Shown piece after piece: positions 26,876-37,805 of a DNA stretch of 64,000 bases. The notes under the pieces were generated by a model that saw nothing but the letters and a program-made list of their open reading frames with translations, searched no databases and was not told the DNA's origin. The DNA lies in NCBI GenBank assembly GCA_964016985.1, contig OZ024835.1, positions 63,386,828 to 63,450,827 on the forward strand, in the 5' to 3' direction. A program made the position numbers and the translations under genes. This stretch comes from Anodontia alba. Taxonomy: Eukaryota; Mollusca; Bivalvia; Lucinida; Lucinidae. Each line of letters begins with the position of its first letter. Position 1 is the stretch's first letter.

Positions 26876-26962
26876 CTGAAAAAGAGGTCTACTCTAATAG
26901 GAAAGAATTTGCTCCCGTTTGGAGCAAATTCTTTCTTTTTAGGGTAGACCGCTTTACAAAAG
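26876..26962. repeat. HE hairpin
   Basis: AGAGGTCTACTCTAATAGGA / TAGGGTAGACCGCTTT and GAATTTGCTCCCGTTTGGAGC at the centre. Confidence 0.75.
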
Positions 26963-27225
26963 GTGCTTGGTGTGCAAGAAAGCAAGCAGGAAGTCATAAA
27001 ACTTGTCTCATTGGACAAATCGTGGAAAGGGTACAAAGTGTACCCAAACCCCTCAAAGTACACCTATAGCCTACTACGCGAAACAGTAAAGATGCCCAGG
27101 AAGCTCCACAGTCACAACAAAAAAAAAAAAAAAAAGAAAGAAAGAAATCTTCAAGCACAATTTTCGATTTTTCTGCACTGGAAACAACGGGATAGAAGAG
27201 CACATCTTGTAGTTTAGCCTTAACC

Positions 27226-27558
27226 GGCTTGGATGGCTCAGTTGAATGCATGTCCGACTGGTGATCAGGAGGTTGCGGGTTCGACCCCTGCCCCCCCCCC
27301 CCCCCTGCCCCTCTACCACCACCACCCCGCCGCTGGGCCGGCTACAGTCTTTCGTGGAGATGGATCATGAAATATTTTCTCCCTCCCGCTGATTCAAAAA
27401 GGGCAATTATCAGTTTCTGGCAAAAGAATGTGCACAATACAGGATAACTGCTTAGAGGACTAAGCCTGCCCTGTAGAAGTGTTTAGGTAAACTGACCACG
27501 CTCGACATGACCCCGTTGGGTAGACTGGGCCTAAAACCTCAACACAAACAAATATTAA
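27226..27558 (+). mobile_element. tRNA-derived SINE with poly-C expansion and target duplication
   Basis: TGGCTCAGTTGAATGCATGT (A-box) and GGGTTCGACCCC (B-box). A C tract expanded just after the B-box. Tail AACCTCAACACAAACAAATA. CCTTAACC flanks both sides (27218-27225 and 27559-27566). Confidence 0.85.
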
Positions 27559-27589
27559 CCTTAACCACTCATATCAAGGCCTTAACCAC

Positions 27590-27710
27590 TCATATCAGGG
27601 CAGATTCAGCAGGTAACAAATTAAAAGTATCCGTCTTAATTTTCCTAGAAAATAGACTGATATTTTATGCACATTATCTCCAAAGGAAAATATGAAAACT
27701 AGATGTGTCC
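27590..27710. repeat. HC fragment
   Basis: GGGCAGATTCAGCAGGTAAC, TTTTCCTAGAAAATAGACTG and GCACATTATCTCCAAAGG; right arm reduced. Confidence 0.45.
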
Positions 27711-27962
27711 AAATGCCCCGCCCTTAGGAACCCTAGCCGCACCCCAGGGCATGACGTATGGGTAATTCTTGCATAATGTTGAAGATTTAGCTCTTGGTAA
27801 GTAGCATACCAAATTTCAACTTCATAGAGTTAAGGGTACCCAAGTTATAATCTCCCAAGAGAAACGCGGACGTAAATATCAATGTAAATTTGAATATGAA
27901 CTTAAAATGTGTTTGACTCTGGTAAACTCTTTTACTGCCACAGTCGGTAACAATATGTTTTT

Positions 27963-28200
27963 GCAAACAGCATAGATCAAGATGAGGCGGCTCAATGAGC
28001 CGTCTCATCTGGATCTATGCCTTTTGACATTCGGTCTTTCAACTTTACATATAAACGTCTTTCCAAACGATAGTTTGTTAAAATAAAAAAAAGCAGACGA
28101 AAAATGCCGTCTGAAATTTGGCGCTGAGAGAGTTACGAGCGGGACATACGGACGTACGTCAAGGCGAAATGCTATATGCCCTCGGCCTTCGGCAGGCGGG
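27963..28200. mobile_element. HA-variant hairpin with flank shared with 37340-37540
   Basis: GCAAACAGCATAGATCAAGA / TCATCTGGATCTATGCCTTT around GGCGGCTCAATGAGCCGTC. The downstream block TATAAACGTCTTTCCAAACG, ATAGTTTGTTAAAA matches the copy at 37367. Confidence 0.65.
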
Positions 28201-28501
28201 GGCATAAAACTGTTTCAAAATGTCCGCTGAATTTTTTAGCCAGCATCCTAAGCGCTGAGTGAGTTAATATAATTAATTAAATACGGAACAGATACGTTCG
28301 GGGAACGTAACTCTGTCGAAATTGTTTTGCCCCCTCTCCCACCGCCCTTACAAAAGGGGCTTCTCGAAAAGGAAACAATGTGCCCCGTCGAGATTGACCT
28401 AGCATAAAAAAACAACTATATCACTGTCCTGTACTCCTTTTTTTTTGTCCATTTTACTGTAAGTTAGGAGAGAGACGGAGCAATCTCTGGTTAAAATCAT
28501 A

Positions 28502-28707
28502 TTAACCCAGGTCCTGCTGAATAGATTGCCACGCCCTTTTTTAATTGTCAGCCAATCAGATTACATGAAACAGGTTGATACATATTCACATACTGAATGA
28601 CAAACAGTGCAGATCCAGATCAGTTGGCTTCTGAAGAAGCCATCTGATCTGGATCTATAATGTTTGAAAAGTCTGGGTATGTTCGGATTCGGTAGGAAAA
28701 GGGTTAA
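28502..28707 (-). mobile_element. PB element, reverse orientation
   Basis: TTAACCCAGGTCCTGCTGAA at left, GGAAAAGGGTTAA at right. Centre CAGATCAGTTGGCTTCTGAA. Confidence 0.8.
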
Positions 28708-28739
28708 GCTTCTGTAAAATTATATGTGAAGATACCCAG

Positions 28740-29016
28740 GTAATGCCACAATTACGAGGCACAGCCCTCCCGAAACACCAAAAGAAGGAGAGATGTGGAA
28801 CAAACAATGATCAAACAAACGTCACATGAAATAACCGACGCGCGACTGAAGAACTACACAATAGAGGTAGAGGATCTGCCTTGGAAAGGTCAGTTGGAAA
28901 CCTTAAGAGAGCTTAAACCAGTTTTAATCGCACACTTAATTCTGATACAGTTCCAAATTATAAACACATGTTCGGTTCAAGTCTACAAAAAATGTGAAAC
29001 AATGATACCTCAGTAA
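28740..29016. other. Shared repeat start and an unassigned 73-codon ORF
   Basis: 28742-28830 resembles 734-830. An open frame from ATG at 28795 encodes EVEDLPWKGQLETLRELKPV and ends at 29016. Its start lies inside the repeat, so it is probably not a host gene. Confidence 0.3.
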
Positions 29017-29209
29017 TTAAAGGGAAAGGCAACACTGATAAATTTTGTATCTGAAACATTCATTGTAATGCAAATTTGATCAAAATCGGACGAAAAATGA
29101 GAAAGTTTTTGGCATTTGAAGATTTCAAAATTGTTTTTATAGGAGCTGCCATTTTGAAATTTAATGAGAATTTATGATGTCATAAAGCCCTAATTAAATA
29201 TGCAAAACC

Positions 29210-29407
29210 TTAATCCTTCTCCTGCTGAACCCGGGTGTGCCCTGCATTTGCAAACAGTGTAGATTCTGAAGAAGCGAACTGATCTGGATCTGCACTATTT
29301 GTCATTTAGTATGGGAATTTATATCAACAATCTGGACCAGGCAATCTGATTAGCTGACAATTAGAAGTGGGTGTGGCATCTTCACTTATTCAGCATGACA
29401 AGGGTTG
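29210..29407 (+). mobile_element. PB element nested in the Kolobok-like element
   Basis: TTAATCCTTCTCCTGCTGAA at left, TATTCAGCATGACAAGGGTT at right. The left hairpin arm has lost about 15 bp. Confidence 0.78.
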
Positions 29408-29601
29408 ATAAATAATATAGACAATAATTTGATTTACTTCTGTATGTGTAGTTTCTTTGCGAGATGTTGATTTTGCTTGAAAACGCATTGTTTTCTGTCA
29501 GAAAGAAGATTATATTAATTTTTTTTTTCAAAAATAAGAAGATGATCTCATTAGATATCAAAATGACCGTGCCCGTCACCCATTGTAGACGGAACTGACT
29601 C

Positions 29602-29787
29602 CCCACACTATATATTGGAAGAGTCCAATTTCCAGCTATGAGATTTCGATATTCCTAGAGAAAAAATGGCTAAACTATTTGCAAACAGTGGAGACCCTGA
29701 TCAGACGCCGCGTTCTGCGGCGTCTGATCTGGGTCCGCACTGTTTGCCAATTACCCTTTTAGGGGTCTCCAGACTACAATGGGTTAA
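29602..29787. mobile_element. HA element nested in the Kolobok-like element
   Basis: CCCACACTATATATTGGAAG, hairpin 29681-29748 (GACGCCGCGTTCTGCGGCGTC centre), TTAGGGGTCTCCAGACTACA. Same order as 15818-16014. Confidence 0.75.
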
Positions 29788-29919
29788 GAAGAGTTGGAAT
29801 CCTTATTCGTAAATAGATTTCTTAGTTTTTATCTGATTTTTATCAATTTTGCATCAAAATGCATGGTTTTTCATGTCTTTCATTTCAGACATATTTTTGA
29901 TCGACGTTGCCTTTCCCTT

Positions 29920-29921
<2 letters not shown>

Positions 29922-29990
<69 letters not shown>
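29922..29990. repeat. (AT)n microsatellite
   Basis: About 34 AT units directly beside the right TTAA of the Kolobok-like element. Confidence 0.97.
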
Positions 29991-29994
<4 letters not shown>

Positions 29995-30009
29995 GTTAAA
30001 GACTAACCA

Positions 30010-30379
30010 TTAAGGCTCCATATTCCTAAAAAAATTAGACATTTTATTATCCAAGAAAGGTTTAATAAATTGATATATTGGTTTTAATATAATCATAAAA
30101 TGTGGCTCCTAACAGCCTGTAAAATTTCAGTTAATCTCTCGTTCTTGAAATGAAATGTTTTGTTTTTCATTTCTCAATAAAACGACAAAAAAAAAAAAAA
30201 AAAAAAAAAAACATTTTATTTTTGATCCAGTTCAAAAACGAGAGACTAACTGAAATTTTACAGGCTGTCAGATGCCACATTTTTATAATTTTATTAATAC
30301 TATATATCAATTTATTAAACCTTTCTTTCATTACAAAAATGTCTACAAAAATGTGTTTTTGAGGAATATGGAGCCTTTA
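30010..30379. mobile_element. MF fold-back element
   Basis: GGCTCCATATTCCTAAAAAA / TTTTTGAGGAATATGGAGCC ends with TA outside. Inner TGTGGCTCCTAACAGCCTGT faces GGCTGTCAGATGCCACA. Poly-A run at the loop. Confidence 0.82.
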
Positions 30380-30479
30380 GACAACTATATCTGGCTCAAA
30401 ACTTATTGCTGTACCCTCGTGCATGATCCTTATTCAATGATTGGGCCATTAGATTGACCCAGCTGACATGTGTCACATC

Positions 30480-30990
30480 TGCATGTCTAACTATTGAATG
30501 CTCAGATCAGATTATACAGAAGTAACTTACTGACTCATGCTGGCCAGGCCAAACAAAAATGGACCTTCGAAATTATATGAAAAGCGTAGGCTCATATCAG
30601 TCTGCGCATCTGTAGTCGGTTCAAAGAGGTTAGTGTACAGTCAATATGCTAGTGATCAGTGATTGTGTAAGCGGGCACTGGAGGCATTGATCAGACTGCG
30701 CGGATGCGCAGGTTGGTCTGGGTCTTCACAGTCCGGATATGCTCAGATCAGCTTGAACAGCTGTAACTTACTGACTCATGTGGTTAGCCCACAAGTGAAA
30801 ATCGATCATCGAAATTGTGTGAAAATCGTAGGCGCATATCAGCCTGCCCATTTGTAGTCGGATCAAGGTCACTATATCGTCGATATGTTATGCAGTAGTG
30901 CATGAGCGTGTGTAAGCGGACAGCGAAGGCCCTGATCAGACTGCGCGGATGCGCAGGCTGATCTTGGCCTTCGCTGTCCGCACATGCCCC
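30480..30990. repeat. Cluster of HD hairpins
   Basis: Three successive HD copies. The best, 30916-30981, pairs GCGGACAGCGAAGGCCCTGA with TTGGCCTTCGCTGTCCGC around CAGACTGCGCGGATGCGCAG. TGTAACTTACTGACTCATG and ATATCAGCCTGCCCA-type spacers repeat twice. Confidence 0.7.
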
Positions 30991-31092
30991 AAAGAGGCAT
31001 TTTCGCAGGGCACGATTTGTTTATCAGTATTGCAAAGAATGTTGCCTCGAATTAAATGTGCCACAAAGTTAGGAAACGTAATTTCGGACACG

Positions 31093-31260
31093 TGTGTCCT
31101 GCGAAGATTCAGATCAGTCTGCGCATTCGCACAGTCTAATCAGAATCCTCACTGGACGCATATTGGATAGCCAAGGATGAAAAGTTTCTTCATGTAACAA
31201 TGAATACGTTGAGCAGACAGCGCGGATGCGCAGGCGGATTTGAGTGTTCGTTTGTCGCAC
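31093..31260. repeat. HD hairpin and half-hairpin
   Basis: TCCTGCGAAGATTCAGATCA / CTAATCAGAATCCTCACTGG, then GCGCGGATGCGCAGGCGG alone. Confidence 0.6.
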
Positions 31261-31429
31261 ATCTCAAAAGGTACGTTTTCCCAAGTTAGGCTCAAATTGT
31301 CACATTCAAATGACGCGCAGCTGACTGATTATGTAAGCTTCTCTGTGCAACATGCATCTGTGTCTGAATAACGCTTATAACGTATTTACACTATTGTAAG
31401 ACAGAATAATGATTATTACCGTAATGACC

Positions 31430-31650
31430 CTAATATAAGACGAGTACTGGGACACACAAACCTGAGAAAACAGTGCAGCCCCAGATCAGACGCCGCAGAA
31501 CGCGGCGTCTGATCAGTGCCTACACTGTTTGCTATTCGTCCAGCTTTTGTAGACGCATTAACATGAAGTAAGATAGACTTATTCAAATTTTATGACAAGT
31601 ATGGTAAGGAGTTAAGGTGGCCCGGTTTTTAGGGTAAATGCGGTAACATG
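31430..31650. mobile_element. HA full-length element
   Basis: TTACCGTAATGACCCTAATA / TTTTTAGGGTAAATGCGGTA ends; hairpin 31466-31532 with GACGCCGCAGAACGCGGCGTC. Confidence 0.7.
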
Positions 31651-32029
31651 TGTTTTCAAAATAGCCATATTTGGTATATGGGCCACATTAAGCGAAAATA
31701 TGTAATCGAAGCATAGACAGATAGACAAGAATCGATCAGTCGGTGCATCCGCGCATCTATAATCTGACCTTGGCCGTCGTTGTTCGCGCATGCGCCGAAG
31801 AGATCTTTGCTCATGACGCAGCTCTAAATTACAATGCAACTTCTTCAGAACGTACAATATCGTCAAGGCGAAGTTTGACAGCTGCTGTTAAGTCATATGA
31901 AGGCGAAAAAGGTCCTTTTGAGGGCAAATTCTTTCCTTTAGGAGAAGCCCTAGGATTGACAGATTTGACACGCTTCCTGTCTGCAAAAGGCGACTAGCAA
32001 AATTGTGACAAAATATTTCAGTATCAATA

Positions 32030-32359
32030 CAGTTGACTCTCGCTATCTCGACCTCGCTTATCTCGAATAACCGCTTATCTCGAAGTGAAAATCTGGTCCC
32101 TGCCTAAACATGAAAAATTAACAACATGTAAAAAATATTGTGGAAAAGAGGAGAAATTGCTCCTCAGGAGCAATTTCTCCTCTTTTCCACAATATTTTCA
32201 ATATATCTCTAACTTCAAGTCCAATTACACATATATTTGTTAAATGTGGTTAATCAAATTAGTTTTTTTCTCAATTCTGCAAATCTGATATGTCGAAGTA
32301 CGGATATCTCGAAGTGTTTCAGAGAGTCCCTTGGAATTCGAGATAACGAGAGTCGACTG
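32030..32359. mobile_element. PG element (pogo/Tc1-like MITE), TA-flanked
   Basis: CAGTTGACTCTCGCTATCTC / GAGATAACGAGAGTCGACTG with TA on each side (32028-32029 and 32360-32361). The centre holds a hairpin AGAGGAGAAATTGCTCC / GGAGCAATTTCTCCTCT. Non-coding, 330 bp. Confidence 0.8.
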
Positions 32360-32420
32360 TATATGACTCAGCATCACGTCAAATGGCTCATTTATTTAAC
32401 AAACCTTGATACAGTTGGTA

Positions 32421-32489
32421 GATTTTCCGCTGTTACCGACAAGGATTTTCCGCTGTTACCGACAAGGATTTTCCGCTGTTACCGACAAG
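32421..32489 (+). repeat. Three perfect 23-bp tandem units
   Basis: GATTTTCCGCTGTTACCGAC AAG repeated three times without mismatch, so a recent expansion. Confidence 0.95.
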
Positions 32490-32540
32490 GGAGAAACATT
32501 CCTGGCTTCCTGTTAGCTTTATTGCACATTTAGTCCTGTC

Positions 32541-32600
32541 TTAAAAGGGGTCTACTCTAAAAGGAAAGAAAATTCTTTCATTTTAGAGAAGACTCTTTCT
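32541..32600. repeat. HE hairpin, short
   Basis: AAAAGGGGTCTACTCTAAAA / TTTTAGAGAAGACTCTTT. Confidence 0.65.
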
Positions 32601-32808
32601 GAGTATATTGTTTCGTCGAGCCACAGTATACAAACGCCAAAATTAACTTAAAGGTAGTTGTCCACGTGATTATCATTGACCAATGTAATCAAACCGCGCA
32701 TTAGACGAAATCCAGGCAACTGTTATTCATAGCTGTGCTGTTCTTGTCGCTTTGACGTCAGAGTGCTGTTGATAGAGGGTCATCTTTAAAACCTGGACTG
32801 GGACATTG

Positions 32809-32875
32809 GCAAACAGCGAAGACCCAGATCAGACGCCACAGAACGCGGCGTCTGATCAGGATCTGCACTGTTTTC
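32809..32875. repeat. HA hairpin
   Basis: GCAAACAGCGAAGACCCAGA / TGATCAGGATCTGCACTGTT. Confidence 0.7.
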
Positions 32876-33099
32876 TCAGGTTAAAGGAAGTTATAGATAA
32901 AATGAAACAGTCTTAAGTCCCCGTTTAGGACCATTTTCCCAGCCTCCACTCAGAGACAATCGACCTACCAGTGCTGTCAGTACTTTGATTCAGAAGAGAG
33001 GCAAAAGCGATTTTTGAAAGAGTTGCCTCCTTTGAAAGTGCAGCCATTCCCCTTAATTTTCCTACAGCTATATCTAAATGAGTCACATTATTAGAAAAC

Positions 33100-33260
33100 G
33101 TACCTTTGGGCATAATGCGCCCATCGAAGATTCTGATCAGACTGCTCATTCGAGCGGTCTGATCAGAATCTTCACTGAGCGTATTTTAGATAGCCAAGGA
33201 CGTAAAGTTTCTTCATGCGTACGTCGAAGACTCTGATCAGAGTCTTCCTTGGGCGCACAT
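33100..33260. repeat. Two HD hairpins
   Basis: 33123-33176 pairs GAAGATTCTGATCAGACTGC with GGTCTGATCAGAATCTTC. 33223-33250 is a compact GAAGACTCTGATCAGAGTCTTC. ATAGCCAAGGACGTAAAGTT links them. Confidence 0.75.
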
Positions 33261-33386
33261 GTCAGAAGGTACGTAGAACTGTATGTATTTGCATAAGGAA
33301 TGCAGACAGAAAGTCCTCTTACATCAGATTTCCTGATTGTTTCAAAGATCCATCTTTCTACAAGACGTATAGTAATGTCAAAGGGA

Positions 33387-33760
33387 AATCGTATTTTTTT
33401 TTCTCAGCGTCGCAATGTCCCATTTATTATTTCACATTTATTTGAACAAGAAAAAAGTCAGTCGGTGATCAATACTAGAGAGAAGTTCGTATTTTTATTT
33501 ATTTATTTTTTTTATTTTTTTATTTTATTTATTTGTTTGTTTTTTTTTTTTCTCAGCGTCGCTATGTCCCATTTATTATTTCACATTTATTTGAACAAGG
33601 AAAAAGTCAGTCGGTGAGCAATGCTAGAGAGAAGTTCGTATTTTTTTTTTTTTTTTTTTTTTTTTCTCAGCGTCGCAATGTCCCATTTATTATTTCACAT
33701 TTATTTGAACAAGGAAAAAATCAGTCGGTGATCAATGCTAGAGGGAAGTTACTGTTGATC
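33387..33760 (+). repeat. Three tandem copies joined by poly-T
   Basis: CTCAGCGTCGCAATGTCCCA starts at about 33403, 33552 and 33666, each followed by TTATTATTTCACATTTATTT and GTCAGTCGGTGA. Long T runs before each unit vary in length. ORFs across it are artefacts. Confidence 0.85.
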
Positions 33761-34084
33761 TCCAGTACGCGAAAATCTTGGGTCCAGACAAATCCATGTC
33801 AACGAAAAAGCAATGAATCTGAGCAGGTTATAGGGATCATGGTGCAAACACGTGTTTGAACGTGTTTGAATGTGCTATCATTAATAGGCTGTTCAAAACA
33901 AAGCTGTTCGCATATTTTTTCCCTTTTTGCGTTCATTAATTTAGGTGTCTTTTTTGTTTACAAGAGAATGGACACACATCATATAAAACGGGGCAGTACT
34001 CTTATCTAGAAGATTTGTCTCCCTTTGCAAAGGGAGGCTACTCCGGCACAAAAGAATTTGATTACTCTAGTACATAATTCCCGT

Positions 34085-34770
34085 CAGAATTCGACCACTC
34101 TTAAAGGAAAGAATTTGCTCCCTATTCTCGATGGGCTACTCTAAAAAGAATGTGCTCATATTCTCGGGGCTTTCTCGATGGGGCTACTCTTAAAGGAAAG
34201 AATTTGTTCCTTGTTCTCGGTGGGGCTACTCTGAAAGGAAATAGTTTGCTCCATATTCTCAGTTTGGCTACTCTGCAAGGAAAGAATTTGGAAAGGGAAA
34301 GATTTTGCTCCCTATTCTTCGTTGGGCTACTCTTAAAGGAAAGAATTTGCTCCCTGTTCTCAGTTTGTTTACTCTGTAAAGAAAGATTTTGCTCCCTATT
34401 CTCAGTTGGGCTACTCTTAAAGGAAAGAATTTGCTCCCTGTTCTCAGTGGAGCTACTCTTAAAGGAAAGAATTTGCTCCCTGTTCTCGGTGGGACTACAC
34501 TTAAAGGAAAGAATTTGCTCTCTGTTCTTAGTGAGGGTACTCTTAAAGGAAAAAAAAATGCTCCTTGTTCTCAGTGGGGTAACTCTTAAAGGAAAGAATT
34601 TGCCCCCTGTTCTCAGCGGGGCTACTCTTAAAGGAAAGAATTTGCTCCCTGTTCTTGGTGGGGCTACTCTTAAAGGAAAGAATTTGCTCCTTTTTCTCGG
34701 TGGGGCTACTCTTAAACAAAAGAATTTGCTCCCAGATTCTTTCCTTTAAAGAGTAACCCCACTGAGAAGG
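34085..34770 (+). repeat. 42-bp tandem array built from the HE arm
   Basis: About 16 units: GGGCTACTCTTAAAGGAAAG, AATTTGCTCCCTGTTCTCGG, TG. The unit equals one arm of the HE hairpin (TACTCT..AAAGGAAAGAATTTGCTCCC) plus a spacer. At the right end one inverted unit (TTCTTTCCTTTAAAGAGTAACCCC) closes the array. The 42-bp period keeps a 199-codon frame open as a 14-residue repeat (TLKGKNLLPVLGGA). Confidence 0.85.
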
Positions 34771-34811
34771 TAGGCAACTACTTTCAGGACAGAGGATCTC
34801 CCTTGGTCTCA

Positions 34812-34918
34812 TCAGCAAACACACAATGTCGCAACAACGTCGTTACAACGTCGCTGCAACGTCACGACGTTGCAGCGACGTTGCAACGACGTTATTGTGA
34901 CGTTATGTGCTTGCTGGG
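34812..34918. mobile_element. AC palindromic element
   Basis: CAGCAAACACACAATGTCGC / GACGTTATGTGCTTGCTGGG ends; ACGTCGTTACAACGTCGCTG and its mirror inside. Confidence 0.72.
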
Positions 34919-35362
34919 GTGTGTATCATTTACCTTTAATTCTTTGAGATTCTGCATTATATTAATTTGTTCATTCTCAGACTCAATTATTTGTCGCTAC
35001 GGTTTTTCCAAATAATAATAAAAATAAAAAAAAATCACAGCTATATACACAGACCTGAAGATATGTAGTGTCTTTGAAAAGCTGGAAATTGGCACCGCAG
35101 GATTCCTTTCACCGTGCTAAATTAACTTTCTCCTTCAGACCCTTAATACAATAGCACCGTACAATGTGGCTCGTAGAAATGGATAGCGGGCCAGTATGTG
35201 CATGTAATATGGTGTTGCGAAGGGGTTAAAAGCAGCGGTATCGCTCCACTGATGAAATTTAGCAGCGCACTATCATTTTTTACCAGTGCAGCGCAAAATT
35301 TATCAGTGCAGCGTTATTTTTATCAGCGCACTGATGAAATCTAACAGTGGAGCGCTATTTAC

Positions 35363-35725
35363 TAAAGGCTCCATATTCCACAAAAACAGACATTTTTTTT
35401 TATCCATAAAAGGTTTAATAGATATATAGTATTAATACGATCATAAAATGTGGCACCTGACAGCCTGTGAAATTTCAGTTAGTCTCCCGTGTTTGAACTT
35501 GATCAAAAATGAAATGATTTTTTATCGTTTCTCTGAATTAATGTTGGCAACATTGATAATTCAGAGATACGATAAAAAATCATTTCATTACAAGAACGAG
35601 AGGCTAATTTGAATTTTACATGGTGTCAAGTGCCACATTTTATGATTGTATTAATACAATATATCAATTTATTAAACCTGTCTTGGAGAATAAAATGTCT
35701 ATTTTTGAGGAATATGGAGCCTTTA
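35363..35725. mobile_element. MF fold-back element
   Basis: TAAAGGCTCCATATTCCACA / TGAGGAATATGGAGCCTTTA; inner AATGTGGCACCTGACAGCC faces GTGTCAAGTGCCACATT. TA at both edges. Confidence 0.82.
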
Positions 35726-35837
35726 ATCACAGCACTGTTATGCTTTCTTCAGTGCATCATAATGGAAGATCCACGAAATAAACAACACCGTTAGTACTTA
35801 CCCCAAATATTTAGATACCATAATTCCTTACCGTTCT

Positions 35838-35925
35838 TGCTTCCCGCCCCCCCCCCCCCCCCCCGCCCACCCACGCCCCCCCCTCCCCCCCCCCCCCCCA
35901 AAACAAAAAAAAACAAAAAAAAAAA
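35838..35925. repeat. Poly-C and poly-A tracts
   Basis: Runs of C, broken by CG and CA, change abruptly to A runs at about 35900. Base counts here are likely to be unreliable. Confidence 0.8.
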
Positions 35926-35942
35926 ACGAACAATGTTGAGTC

Positions 35943-36010
35943 GCAAACAGTGTAGACCCTGATCAGACGCCGCGTTCTGCGGCGTCTGATCTGGGTCTAC
36001 ACTGTTTGCT
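35943..36010. repeat. HA hairpin, near perfect
   Basis: GCAAACAGTGTAGACCCTGA / GATCTGGGTCTACACTGTTT around GACGCCGCGTTCTGCGGCGTC. GGCCTGTCTGTTCGAATACG follows. Confidence 0.82.
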
Positions 36011-36204
36011 CAGGCCTGTCTGTTCGAATACGATATATCTTGTAGCATTCTCTCTGTAGTATTTATGTTCAATTTAAAAAAATGCGAAAACAAAAGTCCT
36101 ATTTTGGTCTTTGAGATATCTGAGCGGAAAATCTTATCATTTCACAAGAAAGCTTCATACATATTCAGATGGGAAATAAATGGGCCGCATCAAGTGAAAA
36201 GTGT

Positions 36205-36390
36205 TTTTGAGCATGCGCGAAATGCACAGATTCAGATCATCCTGCGCATGCGTAAAGTATCATCCGGGCTTTTGCTCTCCATGCATACATTCTGTTGTAT
36301 TCACTGGTTCAGTTAGCGGACAGTGAAAGCCCTGATCAGACTGCGAGACTGCGCGGGCTGATCTGGGTTTTCCCTGTCCGCATATGTCCA
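36205..36390. repeat. HD hairpins
   Basis: 36315-36383 pairs GCGGACAGTGAAAGCCCTGA with TGGGTTTTCCCTGTCCGC. A weaker copy lies at 36205-36275 (GAGCATGCGCGAAATGCACA / CTGCGCATGCGTAAAG). Confidence 0.65.
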
Positions 36391-36939
36391 AAGGTACGTT
36401 TTGGCTTGGCGCGGCACAAATGTAGAAACATCCATAAACTGGTGCTGTTTACGAAATTCCAATGGTAGGTAAACATTACGACTGAATATGGGCTGAACCA
36501 TATGAAAAGAGACCTTTCAGGCTTGTGCGAACATCTGGTCAGTGCTAGACTGGTTCCAGTACACAGTGACTATTTTTTTTCTTTTTTTTTTTCCGTATTC
36601 CTGTTTGACAATCCTCGTACTAGAATAAAACCAAAAACATATCATGACTATAAAAGCTGGTCACTAGTGACCAGCCTTTATAGTCTTGACATGACTTTGG
36701 TTTTATTTTAGTGGATTATTAAACACATTATAAGAAAAAAAAATATTTAGTCACTGGAGACGGGAGCCAGTCTAGGTTAGTGCATTTGCGTGCAGATTGA
36801 CAATGCCTTTTGCCGTTCGTCGATGTTTTCTGCAATATTCAGTTACCGTATTTTATCTGCAAATCCAGTTACGTTTTTTACCCTTATTCAGACAGACCTA
36901 ATTTTTACATACATGGCCCTATTGTCCTTTCAAATCACT

Positions 36940-36970
36940 TAGTAATAATAATAATAATAATAATAATAAT
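36940..36970. repeat. (ATA)n microsatellite
   Basis: About ten ATA units. Confidence 0.95.
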
Positions 36971-37174
36971 TACGTGCAGGACCCCTCTGGTATAGATATA
37001 CCAATCATGTTAATAGGTATTGAAACTGACTTGTTTAGAGTTCAGAGGTTTGGTATTATGGTGTCCAAATATATTTGGTAAATTCCGAATATCTTCGGTA
37101 AATTCCGAATATCTTCAGTAATTCCGAATATCTTCAGTAAATTCCGAACATCTTCGGTAAATACGATCAAACCA

Positions 37175-37312
37175 AAATTCAGCAGACGTTTTGATTTTAT
37201 TTATTTATTTATTTATTTATTTGCCTAGCTGACGCTTAACATGAAATATCAAATCTTATTTTCTCTGAAAAATAACTAAATCAATTTTAGAATGTCGTCT
37301 GTTGTAAATATG
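37175..37312. repeat. HC-type fold-back
   Basis: AAATTCAGCAGACGTTTTGA / TAGAATGTCGTCTGTTG, with CAAATCTTATTTTCTCTGAA and a (TTTA)n run inside. Confidence 0.55.
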
Positions 37313-37339
37313 CTTAGTGTTTATTAATTTAACTCTTTC

Positions 37340-37481
37340 ACTGCCACTTGCGATAATAACAGGTCTTTGCAAATAGTGTAGATCCAGGTGAGACGGCTCA
37401 CAATGAGCCGTCTCATCAGGATCTACGCTGTTTGACATTCTGTCTTTCAATCTTACATATGAATTTCTTTCCAATCGATAG

Positions 37482-37516
<35 letters not shown>

Positions 37517-37540
37517 CAAATGTAGTCTGAAATTTCGCGC
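37340..37540. mobile_element. HA-variant hairpin with flank
   Basis: Hairpin 37367-37434: GCAAATAGTGTAGATCCAGG / TCATCAGGATCTACGCTGTT around GGCTCACAATGAGCC. Flank GAATTTCTTTCCAATCGATA as at 27963. Confidence 0.65.
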
Positions 37541-37745
37541 TAGGGTTAAGTTGAATAAGAAAACCATGATCAAGCTGCGTGGATGCCCAGAAGACAGTAT
37601 CCACATAGAACGGAAATAGTGTTTGACCCATTTACGCAGAGTGGACTCTTCTATCATGATTCTTCGGGCTGGTCCATTGCCAATAGTAGGTGTGTCTAGT
37701 TGTCATTTTTTTTTATTACCAAGTTTTATAGATACTTCTGTATTT

Positions 37746-37805
37746 AATGCAAATTATATAGACCCTGTTCAGACGTCGCGTTCTGATCAGGGTTTATATC
37801 TGATC
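37746..37805. repeat. HA hairpin, decayed
   Basis: ATATAGACCCTGTTCAGACG / CTGATCAGGGTTTATAT. Confidence 0.5.

Larger units (their letters stand above)
29021..29918. mobile_element. TTAA-flanked inverted-repeat element (Kolobok-like) with two nested elements
   Basis: Ends AGGGAAAGGCAAC and GTTGCCTTTCCCT are perfect inverses, each bordered by TTAA (29017-29020 and 29919-29922). AGG...CCT ends with a TTAA duplication fit the Kolobok superfamily better than piggyBac. A PB element (29210-29407) and an HA element (29602-29787) sit inside, so it is the oldest of the three. Confidence 0.7.

Noticed and set aside
26994..27325. ORFs over poly-A and poly-C tracts
   Set aside because: They cross the SINE head and homopolymer runs whose length is unreliable.
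33300..33859. Phe-rich ORFs of 105 and 108 codons
   Set aside because: They are made of poly-T and a threefold tandem repeat.
34150..34749. Longest open frame in the window, 199 codons with a 14-residue repeat
   Set aside because: It is the forward reading of a 42-bp tandem array derived from a hairpin arm; divisibility by three keeps it open.
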